The notes under the pieces were generated by a model that saw nothing but the letters and a program-made list of their open reading frames with translations, searched no databases and was not told where the DNA came from. Of a stretch of 55,257 nt of DNA, positions 8,713-20,478 are shown in pieces (position 1 is the stretch's first letter; every line of letters begins with the position of its first letter). Source of the DNA: Winslowiella iniecta (GTDB lineage Bacteria; Pseudomonadota; Gammaproteobacteria; Enterobacterales; Enterobacteriaceae); assembly GCF_001267535.1 (NCBI RefSeq), contig NZ_JRXE01000025.1:25794-81050 (forward strand). Direction: 5' to 3'. The translations under genes were made by a program, and so were the position numbers.

Positions 8713-10755
8713 TTAAATGTTGATATCAATGTTCACTAACATCGCCTGTTCAACACCATCACCTTTCTCTATCAGTGGCAGCATACCGGTATAACGGCCA
8801 GCCGGCAGACCAGGGTTATTACCGTACCAGAAACGCAGATCCAGATATGCGGAAGCTGGGGTCGAACCACAGCCAGCCACAGAGTTCATGATTCCACTGC
8901 CTGATGTGCAGCCGAATTTGCGCAATGCACTTAAATTCACCAGCTTCACTTCACCCTTCGCATTTTTCAGCGGCACCTGAATTGTCGTTGATTCACCGCT
9001 GGTAGCAGTGGTGGTGGCCAGTGGTCCCTGGCCCGGATGGACAGCAACAAAACCAAAATTACTCTTGTGAGTCACCCGCGGTGTTTCGAGGTGTTGACCG
9101 GTCATATTCACCGTAGTGACCTGAGTACCTGGGGTAAATGGCGAAGTAAACGGATCATAGTTGGTGAAGTTATATGGCATCACCAGGTTGCTCACCAGCT
9201 GATTATTTTGACGATCTGTCACGCGCAACGTCATCCAGCCGCTATACGCCGGAGACGTAAGCAGAGCGTTATCCTGAGGCAATACATTCATCTCAAGTTG
9301 ACGTGTACCGGCAGTGCCGCAGGTTTGTGAGGCATTTAAATCCGTGAGGCCGCATGGGGTGCGCAGCTGCATACGAACATTCACCGATTCAATGCTGCCG
9401 CCTGTTGCGCGCAGTCTCGCCTCAAACAGCGAGTAGCTGCCAAAGTGCTTCAGACGATTGTTGTACAGCGCGGCAAGCTTCACATCCGCATTCGACCGCA
9501 TAACCACTGGCTCAGCAGGAACACTGAGCGTCTGACTGCGATTAGCTACACTCAATTTCCCTTCGCCCACAACCGCGAAACTCGGATTGTTTGTCCATGG
9601 CATGGTCGATTTAATCTGATTGTAAACATACGCGGCGCTTGGACCAGAGTTTCCTTGCGCAACGCTGTGGATCGCCGCTACCGTATTGTCGACCTGTGCC
9701 ATAACCGGTGCGCCTGATACTGAACCTGAACTATCGCAATTGAAATGTGCAACGCTATCGCTACCACCGCTTACAATTTTACAAGCATCCCCATCATCAT
9801 GGCGGTCGGCTATCTTTTTCAACCCTGCCCAGACTGGATGTTGCGGAATATACACTGGTGTACCCACCGGCAATTTCTCCGCCGCAGGATTCAGTGCCAG
9901 GTTACCGAATATTGACTGGATTCCTGCTTCCATCCATGCCAGCGAATCGACCTGATAAACCGCGTAGTCATTTGCACCGCCGCCTCCAGACGCGATGACT
10001 TTTTCAGTACGAATCCCCAGATAATCTGACCGCTTATCTGAGTTACAGCTATCACTCTGGAAGTTATACTCCAGCAAATGAGATTTATTCCCGACACCAC
10101 CGGCAACTTGATTACTCGTCATCACCATATAATTGCCAACCAGATTGAAACCTGAGCCGTAACTCGCGCCCTGCTCATGAACGTATATTCTCATCATAGC
10201 CAGGCTGCCTTTGTATAAACCAGGCTTGGTGTTTTCATAGCAAATGGCATCAACCATCTGATTGTCACCAATAATCGCTCTTTCATTATTATTGGCCAGT
10301 GAATAACTGAAATCAGAAATAATTACACGATCGTTATGCACCTGGCGGCTGTTGCGATCCGGATAAATCAGTTGTACCAGCGCGCTATCACCCTGGATGG
10401 TCATGGAGTCAAAACTTTCACCACTGCCGTCATAAAGCGCCGCGTGGTTGATGATTTCCGTCTGTTTGCCGTCCGCTGACGAGATACGCAGATAAGCACC
10501 AGGTTGCAGGCTAACCTCACTGAAATGAATATTCAGTCTGCTGGCTCCGGCTTTGGTCACTGTCACCGAAGAGCTACCATCCACCCCTAGTTGCTCTGCA
10601 AGGTTAACGTCCAGTTTCTCCGTAACTAAAACGTCTTTCTCTACCTGGCTCGACACATCAGTATTTGCACTCTTATCGGCAGCGTGCACTGCCGGCAGCG
10701 CACTGGCAATAACCAGTGCCAGCAAACTTTTTTTAATAATCTTTTTCACATTCAT
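8713..10755 (-). CDS. Secreted trypsin-fold protein lacking the catalytic His
   Basis: 680 residues with a clear signal peptide (basic MNVKKIIKK, hydrophobic core, cleavage after VHA at residue 25). Residues 45-155 look like the beta-rich pro-domain of lysyl-endopeptidase-like proteases (LQPGAYLRISSADG). Residues 168-375 follow a chymotrypsin/lysyl-endopeptidase pattern: GSGFNLVGNYMVMTSNQV where active enzymes have T-A-H-H/C, an NDYAVYQ block with the Asp (D263), and GSVSGAPV with the Ser (S347). The expected His is Gln216, so classical serine-protease catalysis is unlikely. Residues 395-680 are a cysteine-containing beta-rich C-terminal half that I do not recognise. Probably periplasmic or exported. 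The gene stands alone where E. coli has cbr/bgl genes. It could be a binding or inhibitor-like pseudoprotease. Confidence 0.7.
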   Translation of the reverse strand: MNVKKIIKKSLLALVIASALPAVHAADKSANTDVSSQVEKDVLVTEKLDVNLAEQLGVDGSSSVTVTKAGASRLNIHFSEVSLQPGAYLRISSADGKQTEIINHAALYDGSGESFDSMTIQGDSALVQLIYPDRNSRQVHNDRVIISDFSYSLANNNERAIIGDNQMVDAICYENTKPGLYKGSLAMMRIYVHEQGASYGSGFNLVGNYMVMTSNQVAGGVGNKSHLLEYNFQSDSCNSDKRSDYLGIRTEKVIASGGGGANDYAVYQVDSLAWMEAGIQSIFGNLALNPAAEKLPVGTPVYIPQHPVWAGLKKIADRHDDGDACKIVSGGSDSVAHFNCDSSGSVSGAPVMAQVDNTVAAIHSVAQGNSGPSAAYVYNQIKSTMPWTNNPSFAVVGEGKLSVANRSQTLSVPAEPVVMRSNADVKLAALYNNRLKHFGSYSLFEARLRATGGSIESVNVRMQLRTPCGLTDLNASQTCGTAGTRQLEMNVLPQDNALLTSPAYSGWMTLRVTDRQNNQLVSNLVMPYNFTNYDPFTSPFTPGTQVTTVNMTGQHLETPRVTHKSNFGFVAVHPGQGPLATTTATSGESTTIQVPLKNAKGEVKLVNLSALRKFGCTSGSGIMNSVAGCGSTPASAYLDLRFWYGNNPGLPAGRYTGMLPLIEKGDGVEQAMLVNIDINI

Positions 10756-11221
10756 TTCCTGGTTTAAATTTTATAAAAGTATTAAGAAGTGTAACCGGGG
10801 CCAGTGTAGGTATCTGACTTATTTCCGTCAATTAGTTCACCTGACGCAGAACCGCCGGTGAAATATTTACACAATCTCAATTTAAGATTATAAAAGGCCT
10901 ACTCATCTCCCGTGGAGATAATAAAATAAACATGAAAATCATGGCATTAGTAAAAATTAAACTCACATACATAAATCAGCTCAGCCGTGAGATGTTATTC
11001 AGAAACAACAACCCCGACAGGTAATTAAGGTTAATTTACTTAACTGATATTAAATTTACATTAGATCAGGCGCTATCTAATACCACCAAAGAATAATCTT
11101 ATAAATAAAGTAATCATTCCGTGCTAGTGATAAAGATATTTTAGCCTGAGAATATTTAAATTTTGCAGGAATTAAGGAATGAAGGGATAAAGCAGAGGCC
11201 GGAAGTCCGGCCTCGAAGGGA
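10756..11221. other. AT-rich intergenic region upstream of the secreted protein gene
   Basis: 466 bases, low GC. It must contain the promoter of the minus-strand gene at 8713-10755, but no confident -35/-10 pair stands out. A short minus-strand open frame, 10898-10782, reads CKYFTGGSASGELIDGNKSD and may be the tail of a lost gene. A hairpin at 11195-11214 lies next to the phoU stop. Confidence 0.5.
11195..11214 (-). terminator. Hairpin after phoU, probable pst operon terminator
   Basis: GAGGCCGG-ACTT-CCGGCCTC on the minus strand, eight-base stem, 7 bases beyond the phoU stop and followed by TGCTTTATCC. The T tract is weak. Confidence 0.6.
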
Positions 11222-11956
11222 TTATGCGGGATTACTGCCACCGTCTTCACCAGCCAGCAGCTGGTCAAGCTGATCGCCGCCAACATGGCGGAAATCCTGA
11301 CCTTTGACGAAATAGAAGATAATTTCGCAAATATTCTGGCAGCGGTCGCCAATACGCTCAATCGCGCGGGCGCAGAATAACGCTGTCAGTACGCTGGGAA
11401 TGGTACGGGGATCTTCCATCATATAAGTCATTAGCTGACGAACGATGCCTTCGTACTCCTGATCGACCTTCTTGTCTTCACGATAGATCTGGATGGCTGC
11501 ATTCAGATCCATCCGCGCGAAGGCATCCAGTACGTCATGCAGCATTTGCACGGTATGATGGCCCAGCGACTCCAGGCTCACCAACAGCGGCATATGCTGC
11601 TGACCGAATTTCTCCAGCGCGGTGCGGCTGATTTTTTCCGCAACGTCACCAATACGCTCCAGTTCAGAGATAGTCTTGATAATCGCCATCACCAGGCGTA
11701 AATCTATCGCGGTTGGCTGACGTTTGGCGATGATGCGCACGCAGGCTTCATCAATCTCCACTTCCATCATATTGACCTTGTGATCGCCCTCAATCACTTG
11801 TTTTGCCAGCTCGCCATCCTGATTGTGCATCGCGGTAATCGCATCGGTGAGCTGTTTCTCAACCATGCCACCCATGATCATCACCTGAGTGCGAATATGC
11901 TCCAGCTCGGCATTGAACTGGCCGGAGATATGTTTGTTCAGATTTAAGTTATCCAT
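11222..11956 (-). CDS. phoU: Phosphate signalling complex protein PhoU
   Basis: 244 residues from the ATG of [15 protein letters not shown] (GGAG just upstream); an in-frame upstream extension overlaps pstB and is not credible. All-helical protein of two three-helix bundles with the metal-binding repeats [10 protein letters not shown] and [10 protein letters not shown]. PhoU links the PstSCAB transporter to the PhoR kinase and turns the Pho regulon off when phosphate is plentiful. Last gene of the pst operon, 16 bases after pstB. Confidence 0.97.
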   Translation of the reverse strand: MDNLNLNKHISGQFNAELEHIRTQVMIMGGMVEKQLTDAITAMHNQDGELAKQVIEGDHKVNMMEVEIDEACVRIIAKRQPTAIDLRLVMAIIKTISELERIGDVAEKISRTALEKFGQQHMPLLVSLESLGHHTVQMLHDVLDAFARMDLNAAIQIYREDKKVDQEYEGIVRQLMTYMMEDPRTIPSVLTALFCARAIERIGDRCQNICEIIFYFVKGQDFRHVGGDQLDQLLAGEDGGSNPA

Positions 11957-11972
11957 GTTGTCTCCAGTCAAA

Positions 11973-12758
<786 letters not shown>

Positions 12759-12790
12759 TTATTCAGCACCGCCGTAGCCGCGCTGTTCAA

Positions 12791-14727
<1,937 letters not shown>

Positions 14728-15768
14728 TTAGTACAGCGCTTTACCCGAGCTGTCTTTGATATTGGTCTTCCATGCTGCACGAATCTTATCGGTAACTTCT
14801 GTTGGCAAGGTCGCGTAATCCAGCGCATTCGCTTCTTTCGCGCCGTCTTTATATGCCCAGTCAAAGAACTTCAGCACTTCAGCCGCCTGCTCAGGTTTGG
14901 CCTGAGATTTATGCAGCAGAATGAACGTGGTGGAGGTAATTGGCCATGACTCATCACCTTTCTGGTTAGTCAGATCCTGAGCGAAGGTTTTGCTCCAGTC
15001 TGCGCCTTTCGCCGCATTGCTGAAGCTGGTTTCGGTTGGGCTGACTGGCTTACCGTCGGCGCTAATCAGCCTGGTATAAGTCAGGTTGTTCTGCTTGGCG
15101 TAAGCGTACTCAACATAACCAATTGAGCCAGGCAGACGCTGTACAAAGGCGGCGATGCCGTCGTTACCTTTACCACCCAGACCCGTTGGCCAGTTTACGG
15201 TTGAACCCGCACCAATTTTCGATTTCCACTCTTCGTTAACTTTCGCCAGATAGCTGGTGAACACGAATGAGGTACCGGAACCATCAGCACGGCGAACCAC
15301 CGCGATATTGGTATCAGGCAGTTTTACACCCGGGTTCAGCTTAACGATAGCGGCATCGTTCCACTTTTTGATTTTACCGAGGTAAATATCACCGAGAGTC
15401 ACGCCATCCAGCACCAGCTCACCCGATTTCAGGCCCGGAATATTGACTGCCATTACCACACCGCCAATCACCGTCGGGAACTGGAACAGGCCATCTGCAT
15501 TCAGTTTTTCGTCAGACAGTGGCGCATCAGAAGCACCGAAATCAACGGTTTTCGCAATAATCTGTTTTACACCACCCGATGAACCAATACCCTGGTAGTT
15601 GATTTTATTACCAGTCTGTTTCTGATAGGTATCAGCCCACTTGGCATACACCGGCGCCGGGAAGGTCGCGCCCGCGCCAGTCAGGCTTGCTGCTGCCATC
15701 GCAGAAGCTGCACTCAAAGAAACGGTTGCTGCGACGATTCGAGCTAAGGTGCTATGCATCAGTGTCAT
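14728..15768 (-). CDS. pstS: Periplasmic phosphate-binding protein PstS
   Basis: 346 residues, as in E. coli, from the ATG preceded by GGAGGGAAT; a longer in-frame extension runs through the promoter and is rejected. Signal peptide ends at SAMA/A (about residue 25). Mature part has [19 protein letters not shown], the phosphate-binding [11 protein letters not shown] and RADGSGTSF motifs. Captures phosphate in the periplasm for PstCAB. Behind a double Pho box. Confidence 0.98.
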   Translation of the reverse strand: MTLMHSTLARIVAATVSLSAASAMAAASLTGAGATFPAPVYAKWADTYQKQTGNKINYQGIGSSGGVKQIIAKTVDFGASDAPLSDEKLNADGLFQFPTVIGGVVMAVNIPGLKSGELVLDGVTLGDIYLGKIKKWNDAAIVKLNPGVKLPDTNIAVVRRADGSGTSFVFTSYLAKVNEEWKSKIGAGSTVNWPTGLGGKGNDGIAAFVQRLPGSIGYVEYAYAKQNNLTYTRLISADGKPVSPTETSFSNAAKGADWSKTFAQDLTNQKGDESWPITSTTFILLHKSQAKPEQAAEVLKFFDWAYKDGAKEANALDYATLPTEVTDKIRAAWKTNIKDSSGKALY

Positions 15769-15837
15769 ATTCCCTCCGGGGGAGTAAAAAGTCAGGCTCA
15801 GTGCCGTTTTAATAAGATTATGTATTGCTGCAGGAGG

Positions 15838-15894
15838 GAAAATAGGACAGTTTGGTGACACTAAAATGTACTAATTGTGACAGTTTTATTACAG
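15838..15894 (-). promoter_or_regulatory. Double Pho box and pstS promoter
   Basis: On the minus strand CTGTAATAAAACTGTCAC (15894-15877) matches the 18-base Pho box at nearly every position. A second, weaker box AGTACATTTTAGTGTCAC (15872-15855) follows after 4 bases, then TGTCCTATTTT with a -10-like TATTTT (about 15843-15838). The arrangement mirrors E. coli pstS. PhoB activation under phosphate starvation is therefore expected. Confidence 0.9.
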
Positions 15895-16162
15895 CACGCA
15901 GGCTGTACAGAGCGAAGTTTCTGCTGAAGACCAATTGCCCCGCCAGCTAAATTAATCATACTCCAATCACATTTATCCGATAACAATCAATAATTCTGTA
16001 AATGCGCGAGATGTTTCTTATTGCTATATAGTTAATTTAAATAACTGGATTGCCATTTTATTTTATATTTTCCCCGAGCAATCAGGATATTTCTTATTCC
16101 TTAAAAAACTTACTAAAATAAGAATGCCTCTGATTTTAACTATCATGGATGAAATTAATATT

Positions 16163-17812
16163 ATGTCGATAAAAAATAAAATAGCCCTCGTTCTGGTTGC
16201 TGGCGCAGGGCTTGCCACCACTTCACTGGCATTCGGTCATGGTGCAATGATCGATCCGCCTGCTCGCCAGGTATCATGTATACAACAAGGGCCACTGACC
16301 GGTATCTGTAAAGAGGCCAGCAATAAGAGTAATGATGGTGGTCAGTCAATTTATACCTGGCAGGAGTTGACCGGGTTTGTTGGCGGCGATCACAGTGCGG
16401 CTGAAGCCAGAAAAGCCATTCCCGGCCATTTGCTGTGCAGCGGTATCACTAAAGGCTCCGGCTTTAATATGGCCAGCGACAAATGGAAAACGGCAGTGCT
16501 TAAGCCAGATGCCAACGGTAAGGTAAACATGCGCTATGGTTATACACAGACACATGTTAAATCGTTTACTGAAATTTATATTAATAAAAAGAGCGTCGAC
16601 CCAACGAAAAAAGTTATTGGCTGGGATGATGTAGAACTGCTCGGTATCTTTACCGCTGCCGAAAACACCTCGCCGACCTCAGGTATGAAACCGTCTTATA
16701 CCCGATATGAGGATTTCAATGTCGAAATTCCGGCCGATCGTACTGGCCGGGCAGTCATTTTTAGTCGCTGGCAACGAGTGGACCAGGGTAATGAAGGCTT
16801 CTACGGCTGTAGCGATGTGGTGATTACCTCACGCGGCAGCGATATCATCCCTCCGACGCCAGAGCCGGACCCGATTGAAGATCCCGCGCCGGTTGAATGG
16901 TATGAATACGCTAAATTCACCACCAATCAGGCTCCGGCAATCGGTGATACTGTTATCTTCCGTTTAATGGGCGGAACCCGAGGTGACGATCTGGTTAAAA
17001 TCAGCAAGCCGATTACCGCCAGCAATGTTGCAGGCAACTGGATTAGCGAACTGGCAACGCAAATCAACCGCGACCACTCCAATCTGGTGCTGATCGGCCA
17101 GAAAAGCGCCTCCGGCAGCATTGCTTTCAATCCGCAGCAACCGCGAAATAACGCTATTTTCCTGAACGAGACCGGCCGCTCGGCAGTGCTGTCGGTAGAG
17201 GGGCCTGCTAACGCACCGATCGCGATTGTCCCTGCAAACTTTGAAGTGAAGAGTACCAGCGATGCTTCCGCAGCCTACACCCTTGATGGTTCCCAAAGCA
17301 GTAATGCTCTTTCTTACCGCTGGAAGGTGGTGAGTGGTCAGGGCACGTTCTGGTTGCAGGAGCAACAAGGGGGTATATGGGTGTCCTCTTCCAAAAAACC
17401 GGTGGTGCGCGCCCTGATTCCGGCAAATACCACCGGCACAGCGGTATATGAACTGACGGTAACCGGGAAAAACGGCGCAACCCATTCAAATCGCGTGACC
17501 GTAACCGTTAAAGACAATAACGACGGCGGTTCTGATGAGTACCCACAGTGGCAGCAAGGTAAGACTTATGTCTCGGGCGATAAAGTTATCCTGAATGGCG
17601 TCAGGTATGTTGCGGGTTACTGGAATCAGTCTCAACCTGGCAGCAGTGATGCCTGGAAACTGGCTGATCCAGCACAGGTTGTTGAGTGGAATACATCAAT
17701 GACTTATATCAGCGGCAATAACGTCAGTTATAAAGGAAAAAACTATAGCGCGAAACAGTGGACTGTCGGCAATCAACCGGATCAGTATCCCAATATTTGG
17801 GCGGTTAAGTAA
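16163..17812 (+). CDS. Secreted lytic polysaccharide monooxygenase with two chitin-binding modules
   Basis: 549 residues from the ATG at 16163; two earlier in-frame ATGs (16124, 16146) are possible. The signal peptide (1-25) ends at LAFG, leaving His26 as the mature N terminus (HGAMIDPPARQ), as needed for the copper histidine brace of AA10 LPMOs; His131 in YTQTHVKSFTE is the likely second ligand. AA10 spans 26-223 and ends in GFYGCSDVVI. A Pro-rich linker follows (229-244), then a GbpA-like region (245-345), a PKD-like beta domain (350-450) and two CBM5/12-type repeats with paired aromatics (460-502, 506-549). It should oxidatively cleave crystalline chitin outside the cell, or act as a chitin/GlcNAc adhesin like GbpA. 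Monocistronic with its own terminator. Confidence 0.9.
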   Translation: MSIKNKIALVLVAGAGLATTSLAFGHGAMIDPPARQVSCIQQGPLTGICKEASNKSNDGGQSIYTWQELTGFVGGDHSAAEARKAIPGHLLCSGITKGSGFNMASDKWKTAVLKPDANGKVNMRYGYTQTHVKSFTEIYINKKSVDPTKKVIGWDDVELLGIFTAAENTSPTSGMKPSYTRYEDFNVEIPADRTGRAVIFSRWQRVDQGNEGFYGCSDVVITSRGSDIIPPTPEPDPIEDPAPVEWYEYAKFTTNQAPAIGDTVIFRLMGGTRGDDLVKISKPITASNVAGNWISELATQINRDHSNLVLIGQKSASGSIAFNPQQPRNNAIFLNETGRSAVLSVEGPANAPIAIVPANFEVKSTSDASAAYTLDGSQSSNALSYRWKVVSGQGTFWLQEQQGGIWVSSSKKPVVRALIPANTTGTAVYELTVTGKNGATHSNRVTVTVKDNNDGGSDEYPQWQQGKTYVSGDKVILNGVRYVAGYWNQSQPGSSDAWKLADPAQVVEWNTSMTYISGNNVSYKGKNYSAKQWTVGNQPDQYPNIWAVK

Positions 17813-17820
17813 GTCGTAGC

Positions 17821-17852
17821 AAAAAAATGCCGGTCAGTGGCCGGCATTTTTC
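17821..17852 (+). terminator. Terminator after the LPMO gene
   Basis: Stem AAAATGCCGG / CCGGCATTTT with loop TCAGTGG, T-rich tail TTTTTCT. Nearly the same as the glmS-side terminator at 18418, see the duplication finding. Confidence 0.9.
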
Positions 17853-17860
17853 TATAAATG

Positions 17861-17888
17861 AGTTCCTCGACGGTAACTGATTTCACTG
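17861..17888 (-). pseudogene. Duplicated 3' end of glmS (attTn7-like remnant)
   Basis: Read on the minus strand this encodes KSVTVE, the last six residues of GlmS, followed by GAA where glmS has TAA. 22 of 26 bases match the true glmS end at 18463-18488, and similarity continues through the stop into the neighbouring terminator. It sits beside the LPMO terminator in the same arrangement as the real glmS end. Confidence 0.7.
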
Positions 17889-18086
17889 CGGTCATTATAA
17901 AAGCCATCCTCTTGTTAGCAGGAATTTACATTTATTATATAACCCTTCAATTTAGTAATTAAATAAAAATTACATCACCCCTGAGAGCAGTTAAATCTGC
18001 AATCTCCAAGGATTATTTTGGTTTATTTTAATAATGACTCAATAAATAATAACGATACATTTTATACTTTATGGTTTTTTTATATT
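17889..18086. other. AT-rich region before the decayed LPMO copy
   Basis: About 200 bases of very AT-rich sequence without an ORF. By position it corresponds to the AT-rich leader before the intact LPMO gene and may be a duplicated promoter region. No clear promoter boxes called. Confidence 0.5.
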
Positions 18087-18303
18087 ATGCCTAAAAAAAG
18101 AAATTATAAGCCATTTTTTTGGCGGCGCCGGAATGTCAGTAACCTCACTGGCTTTTAGTCATGGTGCGCTAATCGACTCTCCTGCTCGTCAGGTCGTATA
18201 CGTACTGGAAGGAACGCAGAATAGCGGCATTTTTTCTGAAGCCTATATGAAAAGCGGTAATGGTACATTATCAGGCGGATCAGGTGGTGATGTTCGAAGG
18301 TAA
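18087..18303 (+). pseudogene. Decayed second LPMO gene (5' part)
   Basis: The frame from 18121 reads GGAGMSVTSLAFSHGALIDSPARQ in part, matching the signal-peptide end and mature start of the intact LPMO (AGAGLATTSLAFGHGAMIDPPARQ). The ATG at 18087 (MPKKRNYK) is in another frame; the shift falls at a run of eight T. The copy loses similarity after about 60 residues and stops at 18303, so the catalytic domain and binding modules are missing. Confidence 0.75.
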
Positions 18304-18391
18304 AAAAGATCGTTGCCTCCAGTCGCACCCGTCAGTGGTTCACTGGAGCCCAAAAGATGTCCAGGCGCTGTGGCAACAGCCTGACCAATAA
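18290..18391 (+). pseudogene. Short unassigned open frame next to the LPMO remnant
   Basis: 33 codons beginning MFEGKKDRCLQSHPSVVHWS and ending PDQ-stop. It overlaps the end of the LPMO remnant in another frame and could be the C-terminal end of a lost gene. Not recognised; probably not expressed. Confidence 0.3.
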
Positions 18392-18417
18392 TGAATGACT
18401 GATTATTGCCCGTTGAT

Positions 18418-18450
18418 TAAAAACGCCGGCCATTGGCCGGCGTTTTTTTG
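18418..18450. terminator. Bidirectional terminator downstream of glmS
   Basis: Perfect 12-base stem AAAACGCCGGCC / GGCCGGCGTTTT with loop ATT, T run on the plus side and A run on the other, so it can work for glmS (minus) and for plus-strand readthrough. Confidence 0.9.
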
Positions 18451-18463
18451 TCTGAAAATTCAG

Positions 18464-20293
18464 TTACTCAACGGTAACCGATTTCGCCAGGTTACGCGGC
18501 TGATCGACGTCAGTGCCTTTAATCAGCGCGACATGATAAGACAACAGCTGCAACGGCACGGTGTAGAAGATCGGAGCAATCACATCTTCAACGTGTGGCA
18601 GAGAGATAATCTTCATCCCTTCGCTGTCGCTGAAGCCGGCATCCTGATCGGCAAACACGTAGAGTAAACCACCACGCGCGCGCACTTCTTCAATGTTCGA
18701 TTTCAGTTTTTCCAGCAGCTCGTTATTAGGTGCCACCACAATGACCGGCATATCCGCATCGATCAATGCCAGCGGACCGTGCTTCAGTTCACCCGCCGCA
18801 TAAGCTTCAGCATGAATATAGGAGATCTCTTTCAGCTTCAGCGCGCCTTCCATCGCGATCGGATACTGATCGCCACGGCCAAGGAACAGAGCATGATGTT
18901 TATCAGAGAAACCTTCAGCCAGCGATTCAATCAGCTTATCCTGAGACAGCATCTGCTCAATACGGCTTGGCAATGCCTGCAAACCATGCACGATATCGTG
19001 TTCAATCTGCGCATCAACCCCTTTCAGGCGACCTAACTTCGCCACCAGCATCAGTAACACGGTCAGCTGAGTGGTAAAGGCTTTGGTCGATGCCACGCCA
19101 ATTTCGGTGCCAGCTTTGGTCATCAGCGCCAGGTCAGACTCTCGCACCAGCGAAGAGCCCACGACGTTACAGATGGCCAGCGAGCCGAGATAACCCAGCT
19201 CTTTTGACAGACGCAGTGCCGCCAGCGTATCGGCGGTTTCACCCGATTGCGACAGGGTAATCAGCAGGCTGTTTTTGCGTACCGCTGATTTGCGATAGCG
19301 GAACTCAGAGGCAATTTCCACATCGCACGGCACGTTGGCCAGCGCTTCAAACCAGTAACGTGACACCATACCGGAGTTATACGAGGTCCCACAGGCCACG
19401 ATCTGGATATGCTCAACCTGGCTTAACAGCGTATTGGCATTGTCACCCAGTTCAGAGAGATCAACTTCCCCATGGCTGAAACGACCGGCTAAGGTGTTTT
19501 TGATCGCCACTGGCTGTTCATAAATCTCTTTCTGCATATAGTGACGGTAGATGCCTTTATCACCGGCGTCATACTGCACTTTGGATTCAATTTCCTGACG
19601 CTGGACGGTTTCACCGTGACGATCGACAATGGTCACATCACGGCGCGTCACTTCAGCAATATCGCCCTCTTCGAGGTAAATAAAGCGACGAGTAACCGGC
19701 AACAGTGCCAGCTGGTCAGAAGCGATAAAGTTCTCACCGACGCCACGGCCAATCACCAGCGGGCTTCCGGAGCGCGCAGCAATCACCACCGACGGATCGC
19801 GGCTGTCCATAATGACCATGCCGTAAGCACCGCGCAGCTGTGGGATGACACGCAGCACCACATCACGCAGTGTGCCGCCCTGTTTCTGCTCCCAGTGCAC
19901 CAGATGCGCCACCACTTCGGTGTCAGTTTCTGAAGCAAAGCGATAGCCACGCTCAATCAGCAAGGCGCGCAGCGGCTCATGGTTCTCAATGATGCCGTTG
20001 TGAACAATGATGATATGTTCTGAAATATGCGGGTGCGCATTGGCTTCGGAAGGTTCACCGTGCGTTGCCCAGCGGGTATGCGCGATACCGGTCCCGCCCA
20101 CCAGCTGAGTTTCCTCTGCGGCCTCGGCCAGCTTTTGTACTTTACCCAGGCGACGCAAACGCGTTACATGGCCATGCTGATCGACGACCGCCAGACCCGC
20201 AGAGTCATATCCACGGTATTCCAGGCGACGCAGACCTTCGATAAGGATTTCTGCAATATCACGTTGCGCTACAGCGCCAACAATTCCACACAT
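18464..20293 (-). CDS. glmS: Glutamine--fructose-6-phosphate aminotransferase GlmS
   Basis: 609 residues, as E. coli, starting [12 protein letters not shown]; Cys2 is the nucleophile of the glutaminase domain (2-240). Two SIS domains follow (about 285-420 and 455-600) and the C terminus is LAKSVTVE. Makes glucosamine-6-phosphate, the first step to UDP-GlcNAc for cell wall and LPS. Follows glmU on the same strand with a 185-base leader. The 3' end is the usual attTn7 target. Confidence 0.98.
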   Translation of the reverse strand: MCGIVGAVAQRDIAEILIEGLRRLEYRGYDSAGLAVVDQHGHVTRLRRLGKVQKLAEAAEETQLVGGTGIAHTRWATHGEPSEANAHPHISEHIIIVHNGIIENHEPLRALLIERGYRFASETDTEVVAHLVHWEQKQGGTLRDVVLRVIPQLRGAYGMVIMDSRDPSVVIAARSGSPLVIGRGVGENFIASDQLALLPVTRRFIYLEEGDIAEVTRRDVTIVDRHGETVQRQEIESKVQYDAGDKGIYRHYMQKEIYEQPVAIKNTLAGRFSHGEVDLSELGDNANTLLSQVEHIQIVACGTSYNSGMVSRYWFEALANVPCDVEIASEFRYRKSAVRKNSLLITLSQSGETADTLAALRLSKELGYLGSLAICNVVGSSLVRESDLALMTKAGTEIGVASTKAFTTQLTVLLMLVAKLGRLKGVDAQIEHDIVHGLQALPSRIEQMLSQDKLIESLAEGFSDKHHALFLGRGDQYPIAMEGALKLKEISYIHAEAYAAGELKHGPLALIDADMPVIVVAPNNELLEKLKSNIEEVRARGGLLYVFADQDAGFSDSEGMKIISLPHVEDVIAPIFYTVPLQLLSYHVALIKGTDVDQPRNLAKSVTVE

Positions 20294-20310
20294 AGTTAAT
20301 TTCCTGACTG

Positions 20311-20330
20311 GATGGCGTTTCTGCGCCATC
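20311..20330 (-). promoter_or_regulatory. Hairpin in the glmS leader
   Basis: GATGGCG-CAGAAA-CGCCATC on the minus strand, 18 bases before the glmS start and next to its AGGAAA Shine-Dalgarno. In E. coli this leader is the GlmZ sRNA target; a similar control is plausible but the pairing site itself was not verified. Confidence 0.5.
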
Positions 20331-20446
20331 TGCGTTGTCTTGTGACCTGATTTTTCCGACGATTTACGTGCCTGCGCATCGAACCTGCGGATTCCCCGAG
20401 CCTTGTAGAGTGGGGAGTATTATGTTTTTTGTACTGCGGTGTGACG

Positions 20447-20464
20447 GGCGGTAATAACACCGCC
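20447..20464 (-). promoter_or_regulatory. Hairpin just after glmU
   Basis: GGCGGT-GTTATT-ACCGCC lies 15 bases after the glmU stop, where E. coli glmUS mRNA is cut by RNase E. Could be a processing or stability element; no T run. Confidence 0.4.
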
Positions 20465-20478
20465 TGATTAATATGGCG

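Noticed and set aside
15769..15861. N-terminal extension of PstS
   Set aside because: It runs through the Pho promoter; the signal peptide and RBS define the start at 15768.
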